A stretch of 64,000 nucleotides of DNA from Candidatus Competibacter phosphatis (GTDB lineage Bacteria > Pseudomonadota > Gammaproteobacteria > Competibacterales > Competibacteraceae), in contig NZ_SPMZ01000011.1 of NCBI RefSeq assembly GCF_012939995.1, positions 1,662 through 65,661 on the forward strand. The letters are read 5' to 3'. The stretch's first letter is position 1. The number at the start of each line of letters is the position of its first letter. Of this stretch, positions 39,407 through 49,622 are shown piece after piece. A program made the translations under genes and the position numbers. Under the pieces are notes generated by a model that ran no database searches, was not told the origin of the DNA, and saw nothing but the letters and a program-made list of their open reading frames with translations.

Positions 39407-39916
39407 TCAGGATTTATCACCCCATCCCACGATCGCATCACGGTCACGCAGTCGGACTTGATCCTGATCTTGGTCATGAATTGGATCGGGGTCGCGATCC
39501 TGATCGTGCAGCCGGGTTTGATCCTGGATTCGATCTGGGTCATGCAGGCGATCCTGATCCTGGATCTGGAGCCTATCCGGTTCCTGAATGCGAGTCCGAT
39601 CTTTCGTCTGGTCGGTTAGTCCTTGCGATCCCGGGCTCACGGTGCCGAAACCACCCCAACCCGATGAGCCTGGACCCACACCACTGCCCGAACCACCACC
39701 AGCGGCACCGCTACTACCACCACCAGCGGCACCGCCAGCACCGGCACCGCCAGCACCGGCACCGCCAGCACCGGCACCGCCAGCACTTGCTCCCCTACCG
39801 AACCCACCAGCCTGCGCTTCATCAACCATGGTTTCCATCACGCCAACTCCAAGAATAAGAGTGAATATGGCGATTGAAATTATCTTGATAAATCTCATAA
39901 TGTTGTTATTCATCAT
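39407..39916 (-). CDS. Exported low-complexity protein: Gly-Ala repeats then Asp/Arg/Gln repeats
   Basis: Protein of 169 residues. N-terminal hydrophobic signal (IMRFIKIISIAIFTLILGVG), then a Gly/Ala/Ser segment built on a GGAGA repeat (short DNA tandem at about 39728-39783), then a very hydrophilic C-terminus made of repeats such as DQDRLHDPDRIQ and HDQDRDPDPIH. The charged half contains no cysteine or aromatic core. I do not recognise a family. AGGAG lies just before two adjacent ATG codons (39916 and 39913). It is divergent from the AT-rich hybrid kinase gene. Surface or biofilm protein is a guess. Confidence 0.6.
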   Translation of the reverse strand: MMNNNIMRFIKIISIAIFTLILGVGVMETMVDEAQAGGFGRGASAGGAGAGGAGAGGAGAGGAAGGGSSGAAGGGSGSGVGPGSSGWGGFGTVSPGSQGLTDQTKDRTRIQEPDRLQIQDQDRLHDPDRIQDQTRLHDQDRDPDPIHDQDQDQVRLRDRDAIVGWGDKS

Positions 39917-40032
39917 GAATCTCCTAATCAAGCTATTTTTAGGAAAATATCCCAAAACGGAATAGAAATGTCTATAGGGTATTTTCCTTACTGCATAATA
40001 AATTAATTTCCAAATCGGCAATTTCCAACAAT

Positions 40033-42269
40033 ATGAAAATCTCAAAACACAATCACTTAAAAAACAAATATTAAACCACCATTGAGCTGGTTGATATCAG
40101 CGGTTTTATTAACGGTTTTAATGTTTTCCTTGCTAGGATGGCATGTTCATTATTCTTTCTTGACCATTAATAACTTACAGCATATTTATATTAATGAAGA
40201 CTATCATTGGCATAAAGTAATTGATCTTTCCAGACAAATTACCGCAGCCGCACATGCCGCCGTGATTGATCCGAACTTAGACAACGAACAACTGGAGAAA
40301 TACCATCGAATTGCAGCCGAACTTGATACGCTTTTAGTTGATAATAAAATCGCGAAGTTTGGTATTGAGGATAATAATATTGATCCATTGATGGAAGCAA
40401 AATCGGCTCAAAAAAATATTAAGAACTATTGAGCAATCAGCTTTGAAACAGATGCAATCTGGACAACCAATAATTGGGCTAAAACGCCTGTTCGACGAAG
40501 ATTATAAGATGCAAGAACAAGTATTTATAAAGGCCATGAATAATTTTATCGACCAATCCAGGCATCGTTTAATCGATCAACTACAAGAAGGAAAGAGCAA
40601 AGAACTCCAATCACTATGGGCGGCGTTTTTCATTTTTCTGATCTCTTTATCATTCTGGATTATGCTTATTTATCGTTTACAGAAATGGGGTAGCATTCTG
40701 TCTCTGGAGATTCTCGAACATCAGAAAGCTGAGGAAATAGCCAACAAGCTGGAAAGAAAATATTATAATTTGTTCGAATATGCCAACGACCCAATTCTAA
40801 TTATCAACCCAACGACCTATCACCTGCTTGATGTCAACAAAAAAAGCTGCTGATTTATTGGGATATGATCGCAATGAATTACTTGGATTGACATTAAATG
40901 ATTTAATAATTAGTGATGATCAAAACCCTATTGAGCAGATTTTAAAAAATCTCTAGCAAAAAGTGCTGTTTCCGAGTGTCTCTATCGTCGTAAGGACGGT
41001 CATCCTTTTCCAGTCGAAATCAGTGGAAGATTGATCGATGCTGGAGACAAGGAGGTCTACCAATGTTTTGCCCGCGATATTACCGAACGCAAGCGCTTTC
41101 AGGAAGAAAGACTGCATTCGCAGAAAATCGAGGCTATCGGTCAGGTGGCCGATGGCATCGCCCATGATTTCAGGAATGCCTTAACCGCGATTTCCGGCTA
41201 TAACGCGTTGGGTCAAGATCTTTTGCCCGAACACCATCCAGCTTTGGAATCCCTCAAGCGGATCGACCAGGTCATTGGTCAGGCCAATGGGTTGATCAAG
41301 GGATTATTGACGTTCAGTCGCAGGCAGGAGACCGAGCAGCAATCCGTGGAACTACACCAACTTGTTGAAAATTCTTCTGATTTGTTTCGACGGATATTGC
41401 CGGCCACCATCACGCTGGAAATCGATGTAGCTTCCGTTCAAAATTTCCAGGTAAGTGCCGACGTCACTCAGTTGCAACAAGTGTTGCTGAACCTGATGAT
41501 CAACGCCCGGGATGCCATGCCCGATGGCGGCACCCTGCGCATCTCGCTCTCTCCGGCACCGGCGGATCGAGGCGACGGGTCGGATACGGCCGGTTGGGTC
41601 CGCATCGAGGTCAGCGATACCGGGGTCGGGATGCCGCCCGAGGTTCAGGCCCATATCTTCGAGCCGTTTTTCACCACCAAGCCGGACGAGTACGGTACTG
41701 GCCTGGGGTTGGCCATGGTCCACAGTATCGTGAGCCAGCATGGTGGGCGCGTGGAGGTCCGGTCGACGGTCGGCCAAGGTTCGACCTTCACGGTCTTGTT
41801 GCCCCCCGCGACCCTGGATTCCATTCCAGATGACGCCATCTCCTCGCGGAATTGGAAAAGCGGCGCCGGCGAAATGATTCTGCTGGCGGAAGATCATCGC
41901 TACGTTCGGGAAATCATGGCGGCGACCTTGCGTCATGTGGGCTATGAAGTGGTTCAAGCGGAAGACGGGTTGGCGCTGTTGGACCGCTATCAGGCGCATC
42001 GCGACCACCTTCGCTTGCTGATCGCGGATCTGGATTTGCCGGGATGCAGCGGGCTCGATGGCCTGCGACAACTACGGGCGCGGGGCGCGCGCCTGCCCGC
42101 CATTCTGATTACGGGCACCGATTCGCGGGATTTGTCCGACCAGCTCGATATGGAAACCTTGTTGTTGCGCAAACCGTTCCAGATGGCCACGCTGGCACGA
42201 CTGGTTTACAGTCTGCTTCATCAAGAGGCTCGCGTCGATGATCAAACCCATCTCGATCGTCCTGGTTGA
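40033..42269 (+). CDS. Membrane-bound PAS hybrid sensor histidine kinase with C-terminal receiver, broken by four homopolymer indels
   Basis: Pieces in different frames add up to one kinase. An ATG at 40033 starts MKISKHNHLK; the frame shifts at A6 (40059-40064), A7 (40410-40416), A7 (40839-40845) and A6 (40944-40949), each by one base. Reconstructed order: TM1 (SWLISAVLLTVLMFSLLGW), helical sensor region, TM2 (AAFFIFLISLSFWIMLI), PAS with PAC (YDRNELLGLTL, YRRKDGHPFPVEISG, ARDITERK), kinase core with phosphoacceptor GIAHDFRNALTA, NLMINARDAMPDGG, DTGVGM, and GTGLGLAMVHSIVSQHGG, then a receiver domain with LIADLDLPGC and LLRKPF. The N-terminal half is AT-rich, the catalytic half GC-rich. The following regulator overlaps by 32 bases. 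Sequence errors are the likeliest cause of the breaks. Confidence 0.78.
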
Positions 42270-42894
42270 CGATCATGCGCTGGTGCGCGACATGCTGCGG
42301 CAGCGGCTGACTCAGGAAACCGACATGGTGGTCCTGAGTTGCGAGAGCAATGCCCAGGACGCAGTGCGATGCTGTGTCGCCACGAGTCCGGATGTGGTGT
42401 TGCTGGATATCGATATGCCGGGACTGTCAGCGTTTGAGGGCGCGCGGTCAATCAAGAGTCAATGTTCCGGGACGCGCCTGGTTTTTCTCAGTGCGTTTTT
42501 TCACGATCGCTATATCGATCAGGCCCTGGCCTTGGAAGCGATGGGCTATCTCACCAAAAACGAACCACCGGAGGTGGTCATTCAAGCCATCCGTCAGGTG
42601 ATGACCGGAACCGTCTATTTTTCCGATGAGGTGCTGGCGCGGATCGTGATCAACGGGGATGGCGTCCGTCTGGCGCATGCGCCGGAGAGCCGAACCCGGT
42701 TGTTGACCGAGCGGGAATTGGAGATGCTGGCCTATATCGCCCGTGGTCTTTCCAAGAAAGAGATCGCCCGGACGGTAGGCATCAGTGTGAAAACGGTGGA
42801 ACAGCATTGCACGCATTTGATGGAGAAACTGGCCATTCACGACCGGGTGGAACTGGCGCGTCTGGCAATTCGAGAGGGGTTGGTGGAACCCTGA
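42238..42894 (+). CDS. NarL/FixJ-family response regulator with LuxR-type HTH
   Basis: Regulator of 218 residues. The receiver domain has VDDHALVRD, the phosphoacceptor in VVLLDIDMPGLSA, and YLTKNEPPE. The LuxR-type helix-turn-helix is LTERELEMLAYIARGLSKKE, followed by IARTVGISVKTVEQH. The start overlaps the hybrid kinase gene by 32 bases, so the two form a coupled system; the kinase receiver suggests a relay, but no separate phosphotransfer protein is visible. Confidence 0.92.
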   Translation: MIKPISIVLVDDHALVRDMLRQRLTQETDMVVLSCESNAQDAVRCCVATSPDVVLLDIDMPGLSAFEGARSIKSQCSGTRLVFLSAFFHDRYIDQALALEAMGYLTKNEPPEVVIQAIRQVMTGTVYFSDEVLARIVINGDGVRLAHAPESRTRLLTERELEMLAYIARGLSKKEIARTVGISVKTVEQHCTHLMEKLAIHDRVELARLAIREGLVEP

Positions 42895-42939
42895 GGACTA
42901 CCGGCCCCGGATCGGGCGAGGCCGGTTTTAGGGTCACCC

Positions 42940-43512
42940 TCAGAAGTGATTGCCACTTTGAGCAATGGCTGACTGGATATTGCTGCCTGATGGGGCAATG
43001 CCCCGGAGGCTGACGTTTAACAGAAACGGATAGTACGGGGCTGGTGTCTCACCATCCAGGTTAGCTAGTTCGACGACCAGTGTGTATTGAACCTGTCCCT
43101 TGGAGGTCGGTAACACACACGCAAGACGTGGGTCGCGTTGCCAGCCCGGCGGCGGTGCGGGTCGTGAGGCGGAACAAAGCTCGGCGCCTGTTGGGTCGAG
43201 GACTTTCAATTTGAAGAGTCCCGGTCCACCCTCGTCTTCACCTCCGCAGCCACCGCTTGGCTCTTCCGCAGTGACGACCTGTTCGTGATCGTGTGTGCTT
43301 TGGATTCGGTAGATGTCCGCGTCCAGGCTGGCAAACAAGATTTCATCCCCCGCGCTCCGGAAGGTCCAGGATACTTGTGGTTTCGCCGTATCGAGCACGC
43401 CGGCAATAGAATCCGCGCCGTCTTCCCGAACCACTTGGGCCTGACCCAGATCACCGACCAGGCAGGCGCTCACCAAGATCGCCATCATCAACAATATTCG
43501 CTGATTGTTCAT
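42940..43512 (-). CDS. Hypothetical secreted protein
   Basis: Protein of 190 residues with a signal peptide (ILLMMAILVSACLVG, which also contains a possible lipobox cysteine). The mature part is predicted beta-rich with cysteine pairs (SGGCGGEDEGG, GAELCSASRPA, RLACVLPTS) and ends SAIAQSGNHF. No family recognised. AGGAG lies about 9 bases before the ATG at 43512. It follows the larger secreted-protein gene on the same strand, with a 113-base spacer that holds a strong hairpin; an operon is likely. Confidence 0.65.
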   Translation of the reverse strand: MNNQRILLMMAILVSACLVGDLGQAQVVREDGADSIAGVLDTAKPQVSWTFRSAGDEILFASLDADIYRIQSTHDHEQVVTAEEPSGGCGGEDEGGPGLFKLKVLDPTGAELCSASRPAPPPGWQRDPRLACVLPTSKGQVQYTLVVELANLDGETPAPYYPFLLNVSLRGIAPSGSNIQSAIAQSGNHF

Positions 43513-43542
43513 CGCCTTTCTCCTCAGCTTTGCAGCTTGGCT

Positions 43543-43606
43543 AAAAGGGCCTTGCCGGCCCGGTGAGGGAGGCGATGAACCTCCTGATCCGGGCCGAGGC
43601 CCTTAA
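43543..43606. repeat. Long imperfect inverted repeat between two secreted-protein genes
   Basis: The arms AAGGGCC and GGCCCTT continue through GGCCCGG / CCGGGCC with a short bulge, and an inner stem GGAGG / CCTCC fills the centre. It covers most of the spacer between the two minus-strand genes. It may stabilise the upstream mRNA or attenuate the downstream gene; there is no T-run. Confidence 0.55.
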
Positions 43607-43625
43607 ATCGGCTCTTATGAGATGG

Positions 43626-44984
43626 TTACCGACGTGGACCACCGCCACCGCCCTTAGTGGTCAGTGGCACATCGATGTAAACGAGCCCACCCTCATCACC
43701 AAGGTCAGAGTCACCCGCATAGATGATGGTCGTGGACGTATTGGCCTCACCCATATTCACAAGCTGCGTACCGGCAGTGGATTGGGTCGGCGTCTCGAAT
43801 TTGGTTGCCAGCGTCGAACTGCACACTGGCCCCTCGGCATCGTTGCCGTCCAGCACCATGGTTAGGCGGTAGGTACCAGTAGAGGCCGTCTTGGCGTTCC
43901 AGTTGTAGCCGTACACGATGCTACCACTAGAGGTGATTTCCGTGGTCCAGGCGCCGGTGTAGGTGGCTACGTTGACCAATGGGTCACCCACGCTTGGGCC
44001 TGACCACAAGCCTGTGGTCTCATCCCAGACAGGGCTTTCGGAATCTGGAATCTTCTGGATTACCAGCCGTGCGCAGTGGGAGTACACCAGTGCGTTAATT
44101 CCTCCGACATCTGGTGTCGTCATCCTAATCGTGGTCGGGTCGAGCAGGGTCTGCGTGCCGGGTACAGGTACGGACTCTTCAGAGATATTGATTGATGGAG
44201 AGTTACCCCTCGCATTGTTGCCTAATCCTCCCCCGAATTGGCCAACTGAGCTCTGCATGCCGGTGATTAGTGCCGCTTCCTCTTCTCCTGGGCCGAAATC
44301 CGTACCCTGTATCTCGGTGCCGGATTGCTCGGTGCCGGGCACCGCCCCGCTCATCCCCAGGGCCGCGAAGCAGCCGAGGCTTTCACCGGCCGCTTCGGGC
44401 ACGCTGCAGGGTGTCGGAATCGCATTCGTCCAGTCGGTCACCACGTAATCACCCAGTTCCGGGTCGTCCTCTGACACACTCTGCAATAGGTTGAACTCGA
44501 CACGGATCTGCCGCGCCTGGATCGATGGGCTCGATTCCAGCAGATCGCCGACATCCACGGCGCTCACCACTAGCGGGGTACTGGCATCGTGACCGACGCT
44601 CAGAGTTTTCCAGAAATTCTCGGTGCGTTTCTGCAACCACCAGACCTTTGGCACACCCACGAACTTGATCTCTCCGGTCTCCGATACGACCACGACCTGG
44701 CGCCCGTAGTAGCACACATATTCGGAGGGTACCGGGGTACCGGGTTGCACGCCCTCCTCGTCGATGCACTGCGTCGAATCAATCGCCGCGAACCGCCATG
44801 CGCCATCCAGTGGAAGGCCGGCCGGTGAGGCGTTATCCGACAGGATTAACGGGAATGACAGATTGTTGGCGCCGGTCTCGCCGCCGGGTGTGGGCGGTTT
44901 GCCCTTGGCGAACACTATCGGTGACGCCACCACGCTGGCCGTCAGTACAACAGCCAGCACCTTAAATAAATTCCTTGCGTTCAT
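43626..44984 (-). CDS. Hypothetical large secreted protein
   Basis: Protein of 452 residues. Signal peptide (LFKVLAVVLTASVVASPIVF), then a mature region without TM helices, rich in Gly, Thr and Ser, with scattered cysteines (STQCIDEEG, YVCYYGRQVVVV, PTPCSVPEAAGESLGCF, EGPVCSS). Several strand-like segments suggest beta-sandwich structure. The end is Gly/Arg-rich (TTKGGGGGPRR). No family recognised. The start at 44984 has GGAGGTGA upstream and a correctly placed signal peptide, unlike the upstream in-frame start at 45110. From 45111 to 45577 no gene is seen; the first half of that stretch is AT-rich and probably holds the promoter. Confidence 0.65.
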   Translation of the reverse strand: MNARNLFKVLAVVLTASVVASPIVFAKGKPPTPGGETGANNLSFPLILSDNASPAGLPLDGAWRFAAIDSTQCIDEEGVQPGTPVPSEYVCYYGRQVVVVSETGEIKFVGVPKVWWLQKRTENFWKTLSVGHDASTPLVVSAVDVGDLLESSPSIQARQIRVEFNLLQSVSEDDPELGDYVVTDWTNAIPTPCSVPEAAGESLGCFAALGMSGAVPGTEQSGTEIQGTDFGPGEEEAALITGMQSSVGQFGGGLGNNARGNSPSINISEESVPVPGTQTLLDPTTIRMTTPDVGGINALVYSHCARLVIQKIPDSESPVWDETTGLWSGPSVGDPLVNVATYTGAWTTEITSSGSIVYGYNWNAKTASTGTYRLTMVLDGNDAEGPVCSSTLATKFETPTQSTAGTQLVNMGEANTSTTIIYAGDSDLGDEGGLVYIDVPLTTKGGGGGPRR

Positions 44985-45577
44985 GATATTCACCTCCATC
45001 TGCTGCCCGGACGGGGTTCCTTTGAACCCTATCCGGCTGGCGAACTGGGGTCTTAACCCAAGCTCGCCGGTTGCACATGGTTCCCTCTCCCCTGCACCAT
45101 CCAATTCCAAGGCGCGAGAGGTTTCAAGGAAATAATTCCGGGTTGGTCCCCAGCATTACTTCCTTAAAAAATAATATTGTGCTAAAAAACTGCCATTCTG
45201 AAAATAAGGTATATTCTCTATAAGACATGTAGCATTTCATGCATCACGAAATAGACAAAAAGCATCGATAATCCCCATTCAATGGCTTGAATTGGTTGAC
45301 AATAATCTGAACCAGAGAAGTTGGCTGCCACATCCAACATGTCACAATGCAAGCTGGCGCAAGCCAACAAACCAACTGGCCGACATGTGGTGGGAAGGGA
45401 GCGTCAGCCATTTGCCAGGAATCGTCAGCAGGCGGTCACCAGCTTGTCGGATTCAGCATGATCCTGGATGACCGTTCCCAAAGTGGCCTGAAAACAGGGC
45501 TGGAACTCCCACCCTGAACCACGCGCCTAACTCGTACAGGTGAACCCGTCCACACCCAACCCCGTGAGGAGAACCGC

Positions 45578-45826
45578 ATGGACACCACGGCACACAATCT
45601 GAGCACGTTGTTCGAGCAACTGGGTCTGCCCGCCGACGCCAACGCCATCAAGACTTTCATTCACTGGCACCGGCCACTCGACCCCAAGGTCCCGCTGCAT
45701 CAAGCCCTCTGGTGGCATCCGGTCCAGTCCGAGTTCCTGCGGCAGGCGATCGAGGAGGATTCGGATTGGGCCGAACAGGTCGATGCACTCGATGCCCTGC
45801 TCCGCCCCGCGCCGGAGGCGTCCTGA
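45578..45826 (+). CDS. DUF2789-family protein
   Basis: Small cytoplasmic protein of 82 residues of DUF2789: HNLSTLFEQLGLPADANAIK, then FIHWHRPLDPKVPLHQA, WWHPVQSEFLRQAIEEDSDW and AEQVDALDALL. The function is unknown; members are common in gammaproteobacteria. GAGGAGAA precedes the ATG. It is convergent with hemF, with a 22-base gap between the stops. Confidence 0.85.
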   Translation: MDTTAHNLSTLFEQLGLPADANAIKTFIHWHRPLDPKVPLHQALWWHPVQSEFLRQAIEEDSDWAEQVDALDALLRPAPEAS

Positions 45827-45848
45827 AATCGATCCTCCGTAAAATGCC

Positions 45849-46820
<972 letters not shown>

Positions 46821-46985
46821 TCAGGGGGTTGAAAATAGGCCACGGGCTGATTCTTGATCTTCGCCACTACGGCGACGATAGTTTAATGACGGCACGGTTG
46901 GAATGCGCAACATCCGCCAACCGATGCAGCGACGAACCGGGCGCGGCGCGAACCCGAACTGGCGGCGAAGGGGGCATGACGACAC

Positions 46986-47522
46986 ATGGGCGATTACAGC
47001 AGCGAGCGATACAACCCGACGTTCCCGCACTGCGGCCAGTTGCGGCTGTTCTTCGAAGGTTCTCAACTGCGCATGAGCGGCGGCAGCCAGACCTACAGCT
47101 ACCTGGCAGTGTCCGGCAGGCCGGTCAACGGCCGCTTCGATTACAGCGCGGCGCGGCAACGAGTTTCCGGGGAAGGCCCGATCCCCCAGGGCATTTACTG
47201 GATTCGGCCGGACGAATTGGATGACAACTGGCTGAATTGCCGACTCTCGGACAGTTTCGCCAATGCTTGGGGCCGGTATCGGATTTCAATCCATCCCTTC
47301 ACCACCACCGAGACTTTCGGACGCGGCGGGTTTTTCATCCACGGCGGCACCACGCCCGGCAGCGCCGGCTGCATCGATCTGACCAACCACATGGACCGGT
47401 TCGTGGCGGATTTGCGCCGGGAAGTGGGCACATCGGCGCAAACCTGTCAGATCCATCTCGAAGTCCTGTATCCGCTACCGCCGGGCGATTATCCAATACC
47501 GGGCAACACCCGCATCGTATGA
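46986..47522 (+). CDS. L,D-transpeptidase-like (DUF2778/Tlde1-type) protein
   Basis: Protein of 178 residues without a signal peptide. The C-terminal half has the cysteine L,D-transpeptidase signature FFIHGGTTPGSAGCIDL (His, then Ser-x-Gly-Cys). The N-terminal half has SYLAVSGRPVNGRF and EGPIPQGIYWI, as in DUF2778 proteins, the family of the Tlde1 type VI secretion effectors acting on peptidoglycan. The absence of a Sec signal fits a secreted effector, although no T6SS genes are in the window. Its stop overlaps the start of a small membrane-protein gene by four bases, the arrangement expected for an effector-immunity pair. The assignment to Tlde1 is by motif only. Confidence 0.72.
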   Translation: MGDYSSERYNPTFPHCGQLRLFFEGSQLRMSGGSQTYSYLAVSGRPVNGRFDYSAARQRVSGEGPIPQGIYWIRPDELDDNWLNCRLSDSFANAWGRYRISIHPFTTTETFGRGGFFIHGGTTPGSAGCIDLTNHMDRFVADLRREVGTSAQTCQIHLEVLYPLPPGDYPIPGNTRIV

Positions 47523-47758
47523 ATCTCCGGCGTGTGCTCTCCATCATCGTGGCGGTGCTGCTGGTCGCCACTCTTGGCTGGCTGCACTACGAGCTGCTGA
47601 CGGAAGCCTACGGCAGCGGCCCGCCCCATTACGGCCAAACCACCAATATGGATAAGTGGAGCAGTCCCTGGCCAGGATTGCTGAAGGTCGATGCCATCGG
47701 CGCCGCGATGCTCCTCGCGCTGCTGCGCTGGGGGATTTTCCCCAAATCCCACCGCTAA
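47519..47758 (+). CDS. Small membrane protein coupled to the L,D-transpeptidase-like gene
   Basis: Protein of 79 residues overlapping the preceding gene by four bases (ATGA at 47519-47522). It has an N-terminal TM helix (VLSIIVAVLLVATLGWL), a short hydrophilic loop (EAYGSGPPHYGQTTNMDKW), and a second hydrophobic segment (AIGAAMLLALLRWGIF). No family recognised. Tight coupling and membrane anchoring suggest an immunity protein protecting the periplasm; this is inference. From 47759 to about 48210 no convincing gene is seen, and that stretch becomes strongly AT-rich. Confidence 0.6.
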   Translation: MNLRRVLSIIVAVLLVATLGWLHYELLTEAYGSGPPHYGQTTNMDKWSSPWPGLLKVDAIGAAMLLALLRWGIFPKSHR

Positions 47759-48211
47759 TCGGGCTGGATGAATCGCGGGGCGGATCGGCCGCCGCACGCG
47801 GCACGCCCCCAACCTCATGCTCCCGGCTTCCGAGCCAGCCAACCCATCGTAACTTCTTAAAATATCGTTATATTACATCAGCTTATTTTGTTGGCGATCG
47901 TCTAGAGGTTTTGTCACGACTCAAGGGAACGCCCTCCTGATCTGGGTATTTTCCAGTCCGCCAGTCCAAAGACTCGCTTCAAGTAGGCCAACTGTCGGAA
48001 GCAGTTGGCGCACCTCGTCAATTTCATGAGCATTTTTTATTGGAATTACAATCATTTTTTTTAATATATGACACTTAATCGTGTCAATTTGGCCCGCTTG
48101 TCGACGCAGTGGCATGACCCGGCAAGGCTTTGAATTGCATTGCGTTTGATGCATATCACTTTATATAAAAAATTTTGATTTTTATTTTTATTTTATTTTT
48201 TGTTTTCGGCT

Positions 48212-48227
48212 AGAGAGCGATCTCTCT
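48212..48227 (+). promoter_or_regulatory. Dyad upstream of the sigma-54 promoter
   Basis: AGAGAGCGATCTCTCT-type inverted repeat about 55 bases before the TSS expected from the sigma-54 promoter, right after an A/T tract. It could be an enhancer-binding site; no specific activator motif is recognised. Confidence 0.4.
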
Positions 48228-48257
48228 GGAAGAGAATCGGCAAACAAACCACAAATA

Positions 48258-48273
48258 TGGCACTGTTATTGCT
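48258..48273 (+). promoter_or_regulatory. Sigma-54 (RpoN) promoter
   Basis: TGGCAC (48258-48263), five bases, TTGCT (48269-48273): an exact match to the -24/-12 consensus. The transcription start is expected near 48284. An AT-rich, possibly IHF-bendable tract lies upstream. Confidence 0.75.
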
Positions 48274-48283
48274 TAAATCAAGT

Positions 48284-48515
48284 CCGCCTTGAAATATTGA
48301 CTCAATATGGATTGTGGACTGGTAAAACCAGCACCCCAAGCAGGGTAAGTGGAGATTCTGAATGGGTTTCAAATCGATGTGATCGAGAATTCGATCCGAC
48401 GATGATTGGCCGCTAGAACTGGTTGAATGACGCCAAGCGTTTACGAAACCGTCTGTATAGAGTTAAACCCGCATTCCTGGTTACGCCCCATTGGGGAATT
48501 TCGCGGGTTTTTTTT
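48284..48515 (+). ncRNA. Candidate sigma-54-dependent small RNA
   Basis: A stretch of about 232 bases between the sigma-54 promoter and a strong terminator lacks a sizeable ORF and has several hairpins: AGTCC/GGACT (48281-48285 with 48316-48320) enclosing the perfect ATATTGA-C-TCAATAT (48294-48308), then CTGGT/ACCAG (48319-48331), then the terminator. One 13-codon ORF begins within it at 48308 but has no ribosome-binding site. I do not recognise a known sRNA family; CrcZ-like or GlmY-like RNAs also use sigma-54 but no diagnostic motif was found. Confidence 0.55.
48465..48515 (+). terminator. Rho-independent terminator of the sRNA candidate
   Basis: Perfect outer stem AAACCCGC / GCGGGTTT (48465-48472, 48503-48510), inner stem CCCC/GGGG (48486-48496), and a run of eight T at 48508-48515. 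It isolates the sRNA from the gene that starts at 48601. Confidence 0.85.
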
Positions 48516-48600
48516 GGTCTGCTGATAAACTAAAAACAACAAATTGACTGGAACCCATATTGAAATTTAATTCTAACTACTAGAAAATTGGAGAATAATC

Positions 48601-49536
48601 ATGAATGAAGAGCTAAAACCCGCAAAACCGATTATCACAAACAGCCTGATCAAGCGCTTTCGGAAATCGATAATTTGGCTATATATTGCAACTGTCGCAA
48701 CCAGTGTTCCGATTATTTATTTTGCCACACGGTACCAAGTGTATGCGGAAGCAAATAGAGAGCTATCCTTACTGGAGGATTCTCTTTCATCATTACGCGA
48801 ATATATTGCCAAAGATGTTCGCCCAGGTCTGCTGCAAGCGAATTTGTTTGAATCGCCCGCGATTTCTGGCATATTGACCACGAGTATAATGGCTGGCTAT
48901 TTCAGAGAAAAGCAACCCGATTACTACATTAAGGTAGCCTCCGATAATCCCCTGAACCCCCAAAAAATCTGCCGGAGCCTCTCGAAGTCAAATTGCTGGA
49001 TAAATTTCGGAATAATGAAAACCTGAAAGAAATTACAGAAACCGGGTTGATCAAGGGTCGTCAATTCCTATTTTCTGCTCGTCCCAGTGCAGCCAAGCAG
49101 GAATGCATGTCATGCCATGGCGATCCAGGCAAAGCCCCCTTGCCCGTTACCAGTAAATATGGCACGGCAAGCGGATACAATTACAAACCCAACAGTATCG
49201 TAGGCACAATAGGAGTGGGCGTGCCTTTGGTGGATATCAACGCCTTGGTGATGCAGCGCGGGTTAGTGGCGATGGGAATAATCACCGTGATTTTCGGTTT
49301 GATCTTTATAATAATTAATGCCTTGGTGAAGAAAAGCATTCTATTGCCGATTAACAACATTACCGAGGCTTCGATAGTTTTAAGCAAAGGAGATCTGGAT
49401 CACGAGATCCATATCGAGCGAGATGGTAGTGAAATTGGTGAACTAGCAAACTCTTTCGAGCTATTGAGACGCAGTTTAAAAGTGGGCCATGGAGCAATCA
49501 AAAATAATAATCCGTGTCAAAGTGCTGGTTTATTGA
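48601..49536 (+). CDS. Membrane heme-binding sensor (DUF3365/Tll0287-like) with HAMP, two frame breaks
   Basis: The parts in different frames read as one protein of about 310 residues. The N-terminal TM (IIWLYIATVATSVPIIYFAT) is followed by a periplasmic DUF3365 domain with a c-type heme site CMSCH and GYNYKPNSIVGTIGVGVPL, then a second TM (GIITVIFGLIFIIINALV) and a HAMP domain ending ELANSFELLRRSLK. Breaks: the run C5A6 at 48957-48967 (net two extra bases, or one missing) and GGG at 49484-49486 (one extra). After the second correction the protein ends VAMEQSKIIIRVKVLVY with the stop at 49534-49536, the usual HAMP-end layout for this family. No kinase or MCP domain is attached, so output must come from a partner. 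Confidence 0.75.
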
Positions 49537-49622
49537 CAGAGGCATCACTTGGTCGCCGCAAGTTAATAAACCAGCACTACTGATTGCCCAGCATCAATTG
49601 CTCAAATTCTCATGCAAGGTTT

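Noticed and set aside
45111-45577. Possible gene or RNA in the AT-rich intergenic stretch before DUF2789
   Set aside because: Only scattered promoter-like words (TTGACA without a matching -10) and weak repeats; nothing defensible.
47921-48154. 77-codon minus-strand ORF in the gap before the sRNA
   Set aside because: No ribosome-binding site or family match; the upstream part runs into very AT-rich DNA. Could be a gene fragment but not supportable.
48308-48349. 13-codon ORF inside the sRNA candidate (MDCGLVKPAPQAG)
   Set aside because: No Shine-Dalgarno; its codons are used by the predicted hairpins, so coding is unlikely.
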